A stretch of 64,000 bases of DNA from NCBI GenBank assembly GCA_002454975.1, contig DKJZ01000041.1, positions 26,078-90,077 of the forward strand. The letters run 5' to 3'. The notes under the pieces are model-generated. The model worked only from the letters and a program-made list of their open reading frames with translations, had not been told where the DNA came from and searched no databases. Shown one piece after another: positions 44,789 through 54,662 of the stretch. Position 1 is the first letter of the stretch. Each line of letters begins with the position of its first letter. Source of the DNA: Hylemonella sp. UBA6679 (GTDB lineage: Bacteria > Pseudomonadota > Gammaproteobacteria > Burkholderiales > Burkholderiaceae_C). Made by a program: the position numbers and the translations under genes.

Positions 44789-47161
44789 TCAGTTCTTGAA
44801 CAAATCAAGAATACGGCGTTTTTCGTCGTTGGCTGGCAGGCTTTGCGGGCTGGCTTTGTCGGCGCTTTTCGCCTCATTGCCAAGCTGGTTCACACCGCCG
44901 CCTTTGGCGAACTCTTCGTAAAACCACTCGCCGCCCACATTCACCACGCCTTCGGGCGCGGGCAGCTCGGCCACGGGCACGCCTTTGAGGGCGTGCTCCA
45001 TGAAGCTGATCCACACCGGCAAGCTCAAGCCCCCGCCGGTTTCTCGGTCGCCGAGTTTGCGCGGCGTGTCGTAGCCTATCCAAGTGACGGCCGCCAGCGT
45101 GGGCTGGTAGCCGGCAAACCAAGCGTCCATCGAGTCGTTGGTGGTACCAGTTTTGCCATAGACATCGGTGCGTTTGAGCGTGGCTTGCGCGCGCGCTGCG
45201 GTGCCTGAGCGTGTAACTTCTTGCAAGAGGCTGGTCATCACAAAGGCGTTGCGTGCATCGATGGCGCGTACCGATTCATCGGTGAGCACGGGTTGGGTTT
45301 GCACCAACACCTTGCCGCGCTGCTCGCTCACCTGGCTCACCAACCAAGGGTTGACGCGGTAGCCGCCGTTGGCAAACACCGCGTAGCCCGTGGCCATTTG
45401 CATGGGGGTGACCGAGCCCGCGCCCAGTGCCATGGTGAGGTAGGCGGGGTGCTTGTCGGCCTCAAAGCCAAAGCGCGTCACCCAGTCTTGCGCGTACTGC
45501 GTGCCCACGGAATTGAGGACGCGGATGGAGACCATGTTTTTCGACTTGGCCAGGCCTTTGCGCAGGCTCATGGGGCCATCGAACGTGCCGTCGTAGTTTT
45601 TCGGCTCCCAGGGCTGGCCACCGGTCACGCCTGCGTCGAAAAACAGCGGGGCGTCATTGACCACCGTGGCCGGTGTGAAGCCTTTTTCCAGCGCAGCTGA
45701 ATAAATGAAGGGCTTGAAGCTCGAGCCGGGCTGGCGCCAGGCTTGGGTGACGTGGTTGAACTTGTTTTTCACAAAGTCAAAGCCACCTACCAGCGCTTTG
45801 ATAGAGCCGTCGCGCGGGTCGATGGCCACCAGGGCGCCTTCGACCTCGGGCAGCTGGGTGATTTCCCAGGTGCCTTTGGGCGTTTTGACCACGCGGATGA
45901 TGGCGCCACGGCGCAGCTTGATGTTGGGCGGCGCTTTGTCTGACAGGCCCGACTGCACGGGCTTGAGGCCTTCGCCGCTGATGTCGAGCACCTCGCCATT
46001 GGCACGCATGGCGCGCACCAGCTTGGGCTCGGCGCTGATGACCACCGCAGCGAGCAAGTCGCCGTTGTCGGGCTTGTCGTCGAGCGCGTCGTCCACCGCG
46101 TCTTCAAGCTCGTTGGGGTTGGATGGCAGGCTGACAAACTTCTCAGGGCCACGGTAGACCTGGCGGCGCTCGTAATCCATGATGCCGCGGCGCAGGGCCT
46201 GGTAAGCGGCGGTCTGGTCGGCGGCGTTGATGGTGGTCACCACGTTGAGGCCGCGGGTGTAGGTCTCGTCGCCGTACTGCGCGTACATGAGCTGGCGCAC
46301 CATCTCCGCCACGTACTCAGCGTGGATGCGGTTGGGGTCGCTGAAGGCTTTGATCTTGAGCTCTTGCTTCTTGGCGGCAGAGGCTTGTTCGGCGGTGATG
46401 AAGCCGTTGTCTTGCATGCGCTCAATGATGTAGAGCTGGCGTGAGCGCGCGCGCTTGGGGTTGTTGATGGGGTTGTAGGCCGAAGGCGCTTTGGGCAGAC
46501 CTGCGAGCATGGCGGCCTCGGCCACGGTGATGTCTTTGAGCGGCTTGCCGAAATACGCATCGCAGGCGGCAGCAAAACCGTAGGCGCGGTTGCCCAGAAA
46601 AATCTGGTTCATGTAGATCTCAAGGATCTGGTCCTTGGTGAGCATGTGCTCGAGCTTGAAGGTCAGCAAGATTTCGTAAATCTTGCGGGTGAAGGTCTTC
46701 TCCGAGGACAAGTACACATTGCGCGCCACCTGCATGGTGATGGTCGACGCCCCTTGGCTTTTGGCGCGGCCCACATTGGCCAGGCCAGCGCGAATCACGC
46801 CGAGGTAATCCACCCCGCCATGCTGGTAAAAACGCGCGTCTTCGATGGCCAGCACTGCGTCCGTCATGACCTTGGGGATGTCTTTGATGGGCGTGAGCTG
46901 GCGACGCTCTTCGCCAAACTCACCCAGCAGCTCGCCATCGGCCGAGAGCACGCGCAGGGGCAGCTTGGGGCGGTAGTCGGAGAGGTCGGTGATGTCGGGC
47001 AAATTTGGAAACGCCACTGCCAGGGCAATGGCCACCAGAATCACCAGCGAGAGCACGCCCGCCACCGACAAGCCAAAGGCCCACATCAGCCACATCAGCA
47101 TCCAGGACTTGAGTGTGTGACCGTCAATGGGCGACGATTTTTGGGGTGGGTTGGGTGGCAT
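44789..47161 (-). CDS. mrcA: Penicillin-binding protein 1A (bifunctional class A PBP)
   Basis: A 790-residue class A PBP. N-terminal TM at about 25-50. The GT51 transglycosylase domain has EDARFYQHGGVDYLG and GASTITMQVARNVYL. The transpeptidase domain has the active-site SxxK in PGSSFKPFIYSA, SKN in GLAKSKNMVS and KTGT in YGKTGTTNDSMD. It polymerises and cross-links peptidoglycan. Divergent from the pil operon, an arrangement conserved in beta- and gammaproteobacteria. Confidence 0.96.
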   Translation of the reverse strand: MPPNPPQKSSPIDGHTLKSWMLMWLMWAFGLSVAGVLSLVILVAIALAVAFPNLPDITDLSDYRPKLPLRVLSADGELLGEFGEERRQLTPIKDIPKVMTDAVLAIEDARFYQHGGVDYLGVIRAGLANVGRAKSQGASTITMQVARNVYLSSEKTFTRKIYEILLTFKLEHMLTKDQILEIYMNQIFLGNRAYGFAAACDAYFGKPLKDITVAEAAMLAGLPKAPSAYNPINNPKRARSRQLYIIERMQDNGFITAEQASAAKKQELKIKAFSDPNRIHAEYVAEMVRQLMYAQYGDETYTRGLNVVTTINAADQTAAYQALRRGIMDYERRQVYRGPEKFVSLPSNPNELEDAVDDALDDKPDNGDLLAAVVISAEPKLVRAMRANGEVLDISGEGLKPVQSGLSDKAPPNIKLRRGAIIRVVKTPKGTWEITQLPEVEGALVAIDPRDGSIKALVGGFDFVKNKFNHVTQAWRQPGSSFKPFIYSAALEKGFTPATVVNDAPLFFDAGVTGGQPWEPKNYDGTFDGPMSLRKGLAKSKNMVSIRVLNSVGTQYAQDWVTRFGFEADKHPAYLTMALGAGSVTPMQMATGYAVFANGGYRVNPWLVSQVSEQRGKVLVQTQPVLTDESVRAIDARNAFVMTSLLQEVTRSGTAARAQATLKRTDVYGKTGTTNDSMDAWFAGYQPTLAAVTWIGYDTPRKLGDRETGGGLSLPVWISFMEHALKGVPVAELPAPEGVVNVGGEWFYEEFAKGGGVNQLGNEAKSADKASPQSLPANDEKRRILDLFKN

Positions 47162-47181
47162 AAGTTTTAGGGTTGCCCCTG

Positions 47182-47187
47182 ATTATA
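47182..47187 (-). promoter_or_regulatory. -10 element of the PBP1A gene promoter
   Basis: A perfect TATAAT on the minus strand, 20 nt upstream of the ATG. The matching -35 (ATTTTG, 17-nt spacing) is poor. Confidence 0.4.
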
Positions 47188-47313
47188 AAAACCTACGGGT
47201 TTTGCAAAATCTTGACAAAAGGGCCAAAGAGCCTAAGCAATCAAACCCTTGCAGCGGTGTCAACGGCCTCAGAGCCGATCTGCTGCAAGCGCGTCATACA
47301 GGGAGGAGACGTG

Positions 47314-48057
47314 ATGATGCATCGCTGGTGGGCCGCGCCATGGGCGGCTTTGCGTTGGGCTATTCGGCCCGGGCCTGCCCCATTGGCCGGGCTGGATGTG
47401 GGCCCGCTCGATCTGCGCTGGGTCGAACTGGGCCGCCACCCTCAAGGCCACCTTACCTTGCTGCGCCACGCCTGCGAGCCACTGGTCCTGGGCGATGGGC
47501 CGGGCCAGCGGCTAGAAGCAGTGCGTGCCGCTTTGCGCAAACTCACAGACCGCTTTGCTGAGCGAGGCTTGCCATCGTGCACATACATCGCCATGGCCCT
47601 GCCCGATGAGGCGGTGTGGCAGCACCCGTTGGCCCTGCCCGCCCACTGGCAAGACGCGCAGCGTTGGCAAGCCGCCCGCAGCTGGGCGCCCGACTTGTTG
47701 CCTTGGCCAGTGGAGCAAACCAGCCTGGACATAGGGTTGCTGGAGGTGGGGCCGCAAGAAGTGGGGCACCTGGGCGTGGGGCGGCAAGTCCCCAGCCTTG
47801 GCGCCCCCGCTGAGCCAGGCATGGCCCAGGCTTGCCTGGTGGCAGCGCGGCGCGACGATGTGCAGGCCTTGCAAGCCCTGAGCGAGTCAGCCGGCCTGAG
47901 CCTGGCGGTGCTGGAGATGGCCAGCACCGCCACCGCGCGGGGCGCAGCCGGTTTGTCAAACATCGACACAAACCTGCTCGGCCACGAGCTGGCGCACTAC
48001 CAAACCGCCGTGGGCTTGGCCATGCGCCGTTTTCACCCCTGGAGCGCGGCGTGCTGA
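47314..48057 (+). CDS. pilM: Type IV pilus assembly protein PilM (divergent)
   Basis: A 247-residue actin-like protein at the PilM position of the pilus alignment operon. Seen: PLAGLDVGPLDLRWVEL (phosphate-1-like), TYIAMALPDEAVW and LVAARRDDVQALQALSESAG; the C-terminus is shorter than classical PilM (about 350). GGAGGAG at 47302-47308 precedes GTG 47311, ATG 47314 and ATG 47317; 47314 or 47317 fits. The sequence is weakly conserved, so the name rests partly on order. It overlaps pilN by 7 nt. Confidence 0.75.
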   Translation: MMHRWWAAPWAALRWAIRPGPAPLAGLDVGPLDLRWVELGRHPQGHLTLLRHACEPLVLGDGPGQRLEAVRAALRKLTDRFAERGLPSCTYIAMALPDEAVWQHPLALPAHWQDAQRWQAARSWAPDLLPWPVEQTSLDIGLLEVGPQEVGHLGVGRQVPSLGAPAEPGMAQACLVAARRDDVQALQALSESAGLSLAVLEMASTATARGAAGLSNIDTNLLGHELAHYQTAVGLAMRRFHPWSAAC

Positions 48058-48659
48058 TCAACCTCTTGCCCCACCGCACCGAGGCCCAACCGCACCAGCG
48101 CGCGCGATGCTTGCAAGAGTTGGGGGTGGGCGTGCTGGCCGGTCTGTTGTTGGGCGGGTTGGTTTGGGTGTGGCAAACACACCAAGCCAGCGAGGTGGCC
48201 AGCAGCAACGCTGCTTTGCAAGCCCGCATCAACGAGGCGGCCGGGCTCGAGGCGCAGCTGGCCGCGTTGCACCGACAAGGCACGCAGGTGCACACGCAGC
48301 TGCAGGTCATGCAAGCCTTGCAGGATCGCCGCAGTGGCGCGGCCCATGTGGCTGGCTTGTGGGTGCCCGAGTTGCCCGTGGGCGTGGTCATGCAAAGCCT
48401 GCGCCAAGAGGGGGACAAGGTTTGGCTGCAAGGGCTGGCCATCGATCCACAGCGTGTGAGCGACTGGCTCCAGCAGCTCAACGCCCACACCCACGCCGAG
48501 TTGCTCGAGATCAAGGCCGCGCCCTGGCGCTGGGGGCGCCATGCGAGCGCCACGGTGAGCCGCTTCTCGGTGCGGCTTTCGCCTTTGCCCAACACACGCG
48601 ATACGCGTGATACGTCAAACACGTCAAACATATCTAAGGCGCCCAACCCGCTCAAGTAG
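48051..48659 (+). CDS. pilN: Type IV pilus assembly protein PilN
   Basis: A 202-residue inner membrane protein, GTG start overlapping the pilM stop. The N-terminal INLLPHRTEA is the conserved PilN motif that docks into PilM. TM at about 22-42 (GVGVLAGLLLGGLVWVW), then a coiled-coil and a ferredoxin-like periplasmic domain. The C-terminus carries a short tandem expansion (TRDTRDTSNTSN). Confidence 0.85.
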   Translation: MLINLLPHRTEAQPHQRARCLQELGVGVLAGLLLGGLVWVWQTHQASEVASSNAALQARINEAAGLEAQLAALHRQGTQVHTQLQVMQALQDRRSGAAHVAGLWVPELPVGVVMQSLRQEGDKVWLQGLAIDPQRVSDWLQQLNAHTHAELLEIKAAPWRWGRHASATVSRFSVRLSPLPNTRDTRDTSNTSNISKAPNPLK

Positions 48660-48692
48660 CACGCACCGCTCCTAGAACCCATCCTAGAACCC

Positions 48693-49784
48693 ATGCTCAA
48701 AGACCTCTCAAGCCAGCTGCGCACGCACCCCGCCTTGTGGCCTCGCGCGTGGCGCCGTGGGTTGGCGGTGGGTGTGGCCTTGGGCACCGCAGTGGGCGTG
48801 GCCTGGCTCAGTGTAAGTTGGGGCGAGGGGGCGCAGGCAAGGCAGCAAGCGCAGCAGCTGGAAGGCCGCTGGCAAACGGTGCAGGCTCGCCAAACGCAGC
48901 TGCAAACCGCCCGGCAATCGCTCAGCGAGTTGCAAGCGCGTTTGCAGGCACAGCAGGCGGCTTGGCCAGCACCGGGTACGTGGTCCATGCACACGCTGCT
49001 CCAAGGTGTGCAGCACGCAGCCCGCGCGCATGGTGTGGTGGTGCACAGCATGCAGCCCGGGGCGCCAACGTTGCAAGACACCCATGCCGAGTGGCCAGCG
49101 GCTGTGAGCCTGCAAGGCGCTTACCCGCAGTTGCTGGGGTTTTTGCGTGCCATGGCCGAGCTGTCACAAGCCAACCAGGTGCAAGACATGCAGTGGCGCG
49201 CCCAAGACCATGGCCAGCTTCATGTGGAGGCGCGGGTGGTGTTCTTGCGCTTGCTCACCCCAAGCGAGCAGGCGACCAGGCCCCAAGCTCAAGCTCAAGC
49301 TCAAGCTCAAGCTCAACGGGCCAACGCCCCAGTTGCCGCCCATGACAAAACCCACGCGCAGGCAGCGGTGAAACCCGCTGGACCAGCCCCCGTGCCGGTT
49401 TGGGCGCAGCCTGTGTGGCGCGCGGGTCTGGACGACCCTTTTGACACTGCGCGCCTGAGCCGCGCCTTGCAAGAGCACCAGGCCCTCAACACCGAGCCCA
49501 CCTGGCTGGCCGCAGAGCGTGCGCGCGCGCCGCAGTGGCTGGAGCGCTACACCCTGGCGCAGCTCGAGCTGGTGGGCAGCTTGCAACAAGGCACAGATCG
49601 CCTGGCCCTGGTGCGTGCCGAGCAGCGCATCCACCCTGTGCGCCTGGGCCAGTACCTGGGGCCGCACAGCGGGCGGGTGGTGGCCCTTGACGAGCGCAGC
49701 CTGACCCTGCGCGAGCTTTACCAAGACGAGGCCGGCCAGTGGCAGCAGCGGTTGGTCAAGCTCGAATTGGTGCGGCCGTCATGA
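48693..49784 (+). CDS. PilO-PilP fusion protein (type IV pilus alignment)
   Basis: A 363-residue protein. Residues 1-195 are PilO-like: TM at about 24-44 (GLAVGVALGTAVGVAWLSVSW), a coiled-coil rich in Gln, and a periplasmic domain with GAYPQLLGFLRAMAEL. An Ala-Gln linker (about 198-208) is encoded by five tandem AAGCTC units (49285-49314). Residues about 245-363 are PilP-like: DDPFDTARLSR, LERYTLAQLELVGSL, RLGQYLGPHSGRVVALDERS. PilP is normally a separate lipoprotein, but no lipobox is present here. The start lies in a 12-bp tandem duplication (48671-48694) with no clear SD. Confidence 0.82.
   Translation: MLKDLSSQLRTHPALWPRAWRRGLAVGVALGTAVGVAWLSVSWGEGAQARQQAQQLEGRWQTVQARQTQLQTARQSLSELQARLQAQQAAWPAPGTWSMHTLLQGVQHAARAHGVVVHSMQPGAPTLQDTHAEWPAAVSLQGAYPQLLGFLRAMAELSQANQVQDMQWRAQDHGQLHVEARVVFLRLLTPSEQATRPQAQAQAQAQAQRANAPVAAHDKTHAQAAVKPAGPAPVPVWAQPVWRAGLDDPFDTARLSRALQEHQALNTEPTWLAAERARAPQWLERYTLAQLELVGSLQQGTDRLALVRAEQRIHPVRLGQYLGPHSGRVVALDERSLTLRELYQDEAGQWQQRLVKLELVRPS
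49285..49314 (+). repeat. Hexanucleotide microsatellite in the pilO-pilP linker
   Basis: Five perfect AAGCTC units coding alternating Gln and Ala. Because the unit is six bases, changes in copy number alter linker length without breaking the frame. Confidence 0.9.
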
Positions 49785-49828
49785 GACGTCTTGGGGTGCT
49801 CGGGCCATGTTTTTGAGGGGAGCGTTTG

Positions 49829-51664
49829 ATGCGTGAATATTTAGCGCGGTTGTTGACCCGTTGCTTGGCCTTACGTTACTTAGCCTTACGCTGTTTGGCC
49901 CTGCGATGCTTGGCCCTTCTTTTGGGCGCTGGCCTGGCTAGCTGGGCTTTACCGTCGCTGGCCAGCCCGGCCGAGCCAGGTTGGTTCAACACCCCGCCGC
50001 GCACCTTGGCCGACGATGCGCCTTGGCCCAAAACTGTGGTGCCTGGGGCGCGCAAGCTGGTGCAAGAGGTGAGCTTGCGCAGGCTGGGTGATGGCACGGT
50101 CGAGCTCACGGTGGAGACCGACCAGCGCGCGCAGGTCGAGGTCACGCAACACGCGGGTGTGCTCACCGCCGAGTTTGTACAGGCTGAGCTGTCTCAAGGT
50201 TTGGCGCGGCAGTGGGGTGTGGCGCACCAAGGGCAAAACCTGGTCACGCTGCAGGCCACCCAGCACGGTCCCGCCGTGCGGCTGGTGGCGCAGTTTGCCC
50301 ATGTGGGCGTGCACAGCGTGCAGCAATCTGACCGGCAGTGGGTGCTGGTGTTCAAGCCGCTGGGCGCCCTGGCCAAGCCAGAGGGGGAGCTGCCGCCAGG
50401 CGGGTATGAGGGTGCCAAACTCTCGCTGAATTTTCAGAACATCGAGGTGCGCGCCTTGCTTCAGGTGATGGCCGACTTCACCAAGCTCAATGTGGTGGCC
50501 TCAGATGCTGTGACCGGGCAAGTGACTTTGCGCCTCAACGACGTGCCTTGGGACCAGGCCCTGGACATCATCTTGCAAGCCAAAGGCCTGGGCATGCGGC
50601 GCAGCGGCAATGTGATGTGGATCGCGCCGCGCGAGGAAATTTTGGCGCGAGAAAAACTCGAGCGTGAATCTGCCTTGGCGCTCGATGCCATCGAACCCTT
50701 GCGCACGCAAACCTTTGTGCTCAATTACGCCAAGTCGCAAGACGTGGCGCGCCAGCTCATGGGCGTGGCCTTGGGCAGTGCGGCAGTGCCGGTGAATGCG
50801 TCGGCGCGTTTGCTCTCGGCGCGCGGCAGCGCCATTGGCGAGGTGCGCACCAACCAGCTGTTTGTGACCGACACCGCCCAGCGCTTGCAACAGGTCGCCA
50901 CGCTGGTGCGGCAAGTGGACATCCCGGTGCGGCAGGTGCTCATTGAGGCGCGCATCGTTGAGGCCTCAGACACCTTCAGCAAAGCCCTGGGCGCGCGTTT
51001 GGGTGGGGGTTCTGGCGCGCCCGACGTGGCCAGCAGTGGTGGCGTGCAGTTTGGCGGCGGCTACAGCGCCACGGCCGCGGGTGTGGCCGGTGGCGCCATG
51101 GTCAACCTGCCCGCTGCTGGCGCGGCGGGGGTGTTTGCGGTGTCGATTTTTGGCGAAGGGGCTGCGCGGTTTTTGAACCTGGAGCTCTCGGCCCTGGAGG
51201 CCGATGGCAAGGGCAAGATCGTTTCAAGCCCGCGGGTGGTCACGGCCGACAAGGTCAAGGCGGTGATCGAGCAGGGCACCGAGCTGCCTTACCAAGTGGC
51301 CTCGGCCAGCGGGGCCACGGCCATTGCCTTTCGCAAAGCCAACTTGGTGTTGGAGGTCACGCCGCAAATCACCCCTGAGGGCGCGCTCACCCTGGAGCTT
51401 GACATCAACAAAGACTCGGTGGGCCAACTCACCACCGCGGGCTACGCGATTGACACCAAGCACATCAAAACCCAGGTGCTGGTGGACAACGGCGGCACGG
51501 TGGTGATTGGCGGCATTTTCACCATGAACGAGATCACCACCGACAACAAGGTGCCTTTCTTTGGCGACCTGCCTGGCGTGGGGCGCTTGTTCAAGAGCCA
51601 GGTGCGCAGCTCGGAGAAGAAAGAGATGCTGGTTTTCATCACGCCTAAAATGGTGGCTCGTTAG
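49829..51664 (+). CDS. pilQ: Type IV pilus secretin PilQ
   Basis: A 611-residue outer membrane secretin. The signal peptide contains a tandem LALRC/LALRY repeat before GAGLASWALPSLASP. An AMIN domain lies at about 50-160, N0/STN at about 190-260 (LSLNFQNIEVRALLQVMADF) and N1 at about 270-350. The secretin barrel domain extends from about 360 to the end (FLNLELSALEADGKGKIVSS, VLVDNGGTVVIGGIF, PFFGDLPGVGRLFK, FITPKMV). GAGGGG is 8 nt upstream of ATG 49829; a TTG at 49826 is rejected. Last pil gene. Confidence 0.93.
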   Translation: MREYLARLLTRCLALRYLALRCLALRCLALLLGAGLASWALPSLASPAEPGWFNTPPRTLADDAPWPKTVVPGARKLVQEVSLRRLGDGTVELTVETDQRAQVEVTQHAGVLTAEFVQAELSQGLARQWGVAHQGQNLVTLQATQHGPAVRLVAQFAHVGVHSVQQSDRQWVLVFKPLGALAKPEGELPPGGYEGAKLSLNFQNIEVRALLQVMADFTKLNVVASDAVTGQVTLRLNDVPWDQALDIILQAKGLGMRRSGNVMWIAPREEILAREKLERESALALDAIEPLRTQTFVLNYAKSQDVARQLMGVALGSAAVPVNASARLLSARGSAIGEVRTNQLFVTDTAQRLQQVATLVRQVDIPVRQVLIEARIVEASDTFSKALGARLGGGSGAPDVASSGGVQFGGGYSATAAGVAGGAMVNLPAAGAAGVFAVSIFGEGAARFLNLELSALEADGKGKIVSSPRVVTADKVKAVIEQGTELPYQVASASGATAIAFRKANLVLEVTPQITPEGALTLELDINKDSVGQLTTAGYAIDTKHIKTQVLVDNGGTVVIGGIFTMNEITTDNKVPFFGDLPGVGRLFKSQVRSSEKKEMLVFITPKMVAR

Positions 51665-51701
51665 CCCCGAGGGGTTCCCGCGCTGACTGCTGCGCTCTAT
51701 T

Positions 51702-52247
51702 TTGTCTGCTCGCGTGCTTGTTTGTCTTGTTGGCCTGCCCGGTTCGGGCAAAACCACGGTGGGTCGCCAGTTGGCGCGTCGCCTCGGGGTGCCCTTTGTC
51801 GACTCCGACCACGTGATTGAAGAGCGACTGGGCTGCGCCATTCGTGAGTTTTTTGAGCGCGAGGGTGAAGACCGTTTTCGTGACATCGAGTCTGAGGTGA
51901 TTGACGACCTCACCCTCAAGCACGACGGCGTTTTGTCCTCGGGCGGTGGCGCTGTGTTGCGCCCAGTCAACCGCCAGGCTTTGCGTCGCGGGCGGGTGTT
52001 TTATTTGCGCTCCACGCCCGAAGAACTCATACGCCGGCTGCGTCACGACACCAACCGCCCCCTGCTGCAGGTGGCCGATCCTTTGGCGCGCCTGCGCGAG
52101 CTCTACCTCAAGCGCGACCCGCTTTACCGCGAGGCGGCCCACCACGTGGTGGAAACCGGCCGGCCCACCGTTGCGGGTCTGGTCAACCACATCGTCATGC
52201 AGCTGGAGATGGAAGGCCAAAGCTCCCGCGCACCCACATCGCCATGA
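51702..52247 (+). CDS. aroK: Shikimate kinase
   Basis: A protein of about 181 residues (TTG at 51702; GTG at 51714 is an alternative). P-loop [17 protein letters not shown]; substrate and metal residues in [25 protein letters not shown] and SSGGGAVL. Phosphorylates shikimate. Follows pilQ by 37 nt and overlaps aroB by 4 nt. Confidence 0.94.
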   Translation: MSARVLVCLVGLPGSGKTTVGRQLARRLGVPFVDSDHVIEERLGCAIREFFEREGEDRFRDIESEVIDDLTLKHDGVLSSGGGAVLRPVNRQALRRGRVFYLRSTPEELIRRLRHDTNRPLLQVADPLARLRELYLKRDPLYREAAHHVVETGRPTVAGLVNHIVMQLEMEGQSSRAPTSP

Positions 52248-53335
52248 ACACAGTCCACATTGCGCTGCAAGAACGCAGCTACCCCATCGAAATCGGCACT
52301 GACCTGCTGGCCCAAGCGGGCACGTTTGCAGGTTTGCCGCGTGCTTCGCAAGCGCTGATCGTCACCAACACCACGGTCGCGCCGCTCTACGCTGCGGCCC
52401 TGCAAAGCGCCTTGCAGCCGCATTACCCCAAGGTGCATGTGGTGGCGTTGCCCGATGGCGAGGCTTTCAAGACCTGGGAAACCCTCAACCTGATTTTTGA
52501 CGCGCTGTTGGGCCACGCCTGCGACCGCAAAACCGTGTTGTTTGCCTTGGGCGGCGGGGTGGTGGGCGACATGACCGGTTTTGCCGCGGCCAGCTTCATG
52601 CGTGGCGTGCCTTTTGTGCAGGTGCCCACCACGCTCTTGGCGCAGGTGGACTCCTCGGTGGGCGGCAAAACCGCCATCAACCACCCGCTGGGCAAAAACA
52701 TGATTGGTGCGTTTTACCAACCCCAGCGTGTGATTTGTGATTTGAGTTCGCTCCAAACCCTGCCTGAGCGCGAATTAAGCGCTGGCCTGGCCGAGGTCAT
52801 CAAGTACGGCCCGATTGCCGACATGGCTTTGCTCGATTGGCTCGAGGCGAACATGGACGCGCTCATGGCGCGCGAGGTCAGCGCCTTGGCCCACGCGGTC
52901 AAGCGCAGTTGCGAAATCAAAGCGCACGTGGTGGGCCAAGACGAACGCGAGGCCGGCTTGCGCGCGATTTTGAATTTTGGCCACACCTTTGGCCACGCCA
53001 TTGAGGCCGGCATGGGCTACGGCGCTTGGCTGCACGGCGAGGCGGTGGGTTGTGGCATGGTGATGGCCGCCACGCTCTCGCAGCGCCTGGGCTTGGTGGA
53101 CGCGGCGTTTGTGCAGCGTTTGACCGCCCTGATTGCCCGCGCCAAATTGCCGGTTCGCGGCCCTGTGCTCGATCCACAAGACAACGCGGGGCGCTACCTT
53201 GAGTTCATGCGCGTGGACAAAAAAGCCGAGGCCGGCGACATCAAATTTGTGCTGATTGATGGCCCGGGTAAGGCGGTGGTGCGGGGCGCACCGGACGCGC
53301 TGGTGCGCGAGGTGATCGATGCCTGCTGCGCTTAA
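52244..53335 (+). CDS. aroB: 3-Dehydroquinate synthase
   Basis: A 363-residue NAD- and metal-dependent enzyme converting DAHP to dehydroquinate. Motifs: [65 protein letters not shown] with Zn-binding histidines, and [13 protein letters not shown] overlaps the aroK stop. Confidence 0.97.
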   Translation: MNTVHIALQERSYPIEIGTDLLAQAGTFAGLPRASQALIVTNTTVAPLYAAALQSALQPHYPKVHVVALPDGEAFKTWETLNLIFDALLGHACDRKTVLFALGGGVVGDMTGFAAASFMRGVPFVQVPTTLLAQVDSSVGGKTAINHPLGKNMIGAFYQPQRVICDLSSLQTLPERELSAGLAEVIKYGPIADMALLDWLEANMDALMAREVSALAHAVKRSCEIKAHVVGQDEREAGLRAILNFGHTFGHAIEAGMGYGAWLHGEAVGCGMVMAATLSQRLGLVDAAFVQRLTALIARAKLPVRGPVLDPQDNAGRYLEFMRVDKKAEAGDIKFVLIDGPGKAVVRGAPDALVREVIDACCA

Positions 53336-53337
53336 TT

Positions 53338-53367
53338 GCTCTCTTTTTAAGAGCGTCTTATTAAGAC
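53338..53367. repeat. Two adjacent small palindromes between aroB and dgt
   Basis: GCTCT-N7-AGAGC (53338-53354) resembles the dispersed palindrome family. GTCTTA...TAAGAC follows directly (53355-53367). They could form hairpins in the aroB-dgt mRNA. Confidence 0.45.
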
Positions 53368-53398
53368 CAGGCAAAGCCTGAGCCCTGATTTGACCTCG

Positions 53399-54556
53399 AT
53401 GTTGGCCGCCTACGCTTGTGACCCGCTGCACAGCCGTGGGCGTCGGTTTGCCGAGCCGCCTGCACCAACGCGCACCGACTTTCAGCGCGACCGCGACCGC
53501 ATCGTGCACGCTTCGGCGTTTCGGCGGCTGGTGTACAAAACCCAGGTGTTTTTGAACCACGAGGGCGATTTGTTTCGCACGCGCCTGACGCATTCCCTCG
53601 AGGTTGCGCAGCTGGGGCGCTCCATTGCCCGCGCCCTGCAGTTGAACGAAGACCTGGTGGAAGCCATCGCCCTGGCGCACGACCTGGGGCACACGCCGTT
53701 TGGTCACGCCGGGCAAGACGCGCTCAATGCGTGCATGACGCCTTTTGGCGGCTTTGAGCACAACCTGCAAAGCCTGCGCGTGGTGGATGTGCTGGAAACC
53801 CGTTACCCGCAATTTGATGGCCTGAACCTCACGTTTGAAACCCGTGAGGGCATTCTCAAGCACTGCTCGCGCGCCAACGCGCAGGCCCTCATCGCGCAAG
53901 AGCCCGGCGGCGTGGCCCAGCGTTTTTTAGAGCGCACCCAGCCCTCGCTCGAGGCGCAGTTGTGCAACCTGGCTGATGAAATTGCCTACAACGCGCACGA
54001 CATCGACGACGGCGTGCGCTCGGGCCTCATCACCATGGCCCAGCTCGAAGAGGTGCCGCTGTTTGAGTCACACCGCCGCGCCACACTGGCCCAGTACCCC
54101 CATCTGGGGGATGCCTCGCAAGGCCGGCGCCTGTTGTACGAAACCATACGCCGCATGCTCAGCCAGCAGGTGTACGACGTGATCGAGGCCAGTGCAGCAG
54201 CCCTGCGCCTGGCTGCACCTGCGCACGCGGATGCGGCCCGCTTGCTGCCTCCCATGGTTGGTTTTTCAAGCGCCATGCGCGAGCAGTCGCAGGTGCTCAA
54301 AAGCTTTTTGCTGCGCAACCTCTACCGCCACCCGCAGGTGATGCACACCACGGGGCAAGCGCAGCAGGTCATTGCCGATTTGTTTGCCGCTTACATGGAC
54401 GCGCCACACACCATGCCGGCCCGCCCAGCACCCATCCACGGCGATCAGCCTGAGGTGTCGGTGGCGCGTCAAGTGGCCGATTACATCGCCGGCATGACCG
54501 ACCGTTTCGCCTCGCGCGAGCACGCGCGCATCACAGGCTTGCAACTGCTGGCATGA
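53399..54556 (+). CDS. dgt: Deoxyguanosinetriphosphate triphosphohydrolase-like protein
   Basis: A 385-residue HD-domain dNTPase. N-terminal [20 protein letters not shown] and the metal-binding HD motif in [16 protein letters not shown]; later HCSRANAQ and [18 protein letters not shown]. It hydrolyses dNTPs to nucleosides and triphosphate. ATG 53399 is preferred to the TTG at 53390. Conserved aroB-dgt-gltB neighbourhood. Confidence 0.93.
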   Translation: MLAAYACDPLHSRGRRFAEPPAPTRTDFQRDRDRIVHASAFRRLVYKTQVFLNHEGDLFRTRLTHSLEVAQLGRSIARALQLNEDLVEAIALAHDLGHTPFGHAGQDALNACMTPFGGFEHNLQSLRVVDVLETRYPQFDGLNLTFETREGILKHCSRANAQALIAQEPGGVAQRFLERTQPSLEAQLCNLADEIAYNAHDIDDGVRSGLITMAQLEEVPLFESHRRATLAQYPHLGDASQGRRLLYETIRRMLSQQVYDVIEASAAALRLAAPAHADAARLLPPMVGFSSAMREQSQVLKSFLLRNLYRHPQVMHTTGQAQQVIADLFAAYMDAPHTMPARPAPIHGDQPEVSVARQVADYIAGMTDRFASREHARITGLQLLA

Positions 54557-54662
54557 AGCTCAGTTGGCTTTGCCCGCGCTGTGGGTTCGCTTCGCTTATT
54601 TGGCGTACTTGGCGAAATTGTCGTCATTGGCGCAATTGGCGTTTCAAGCGCTGGATCAGCGC

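Noticed and set aside
47212..47239. TTGACA-16-TAAGCA as the pilM promoter
   Set aside because: The -35 is perfect but the -10 matches the consensus at only two positions, too weak to list.
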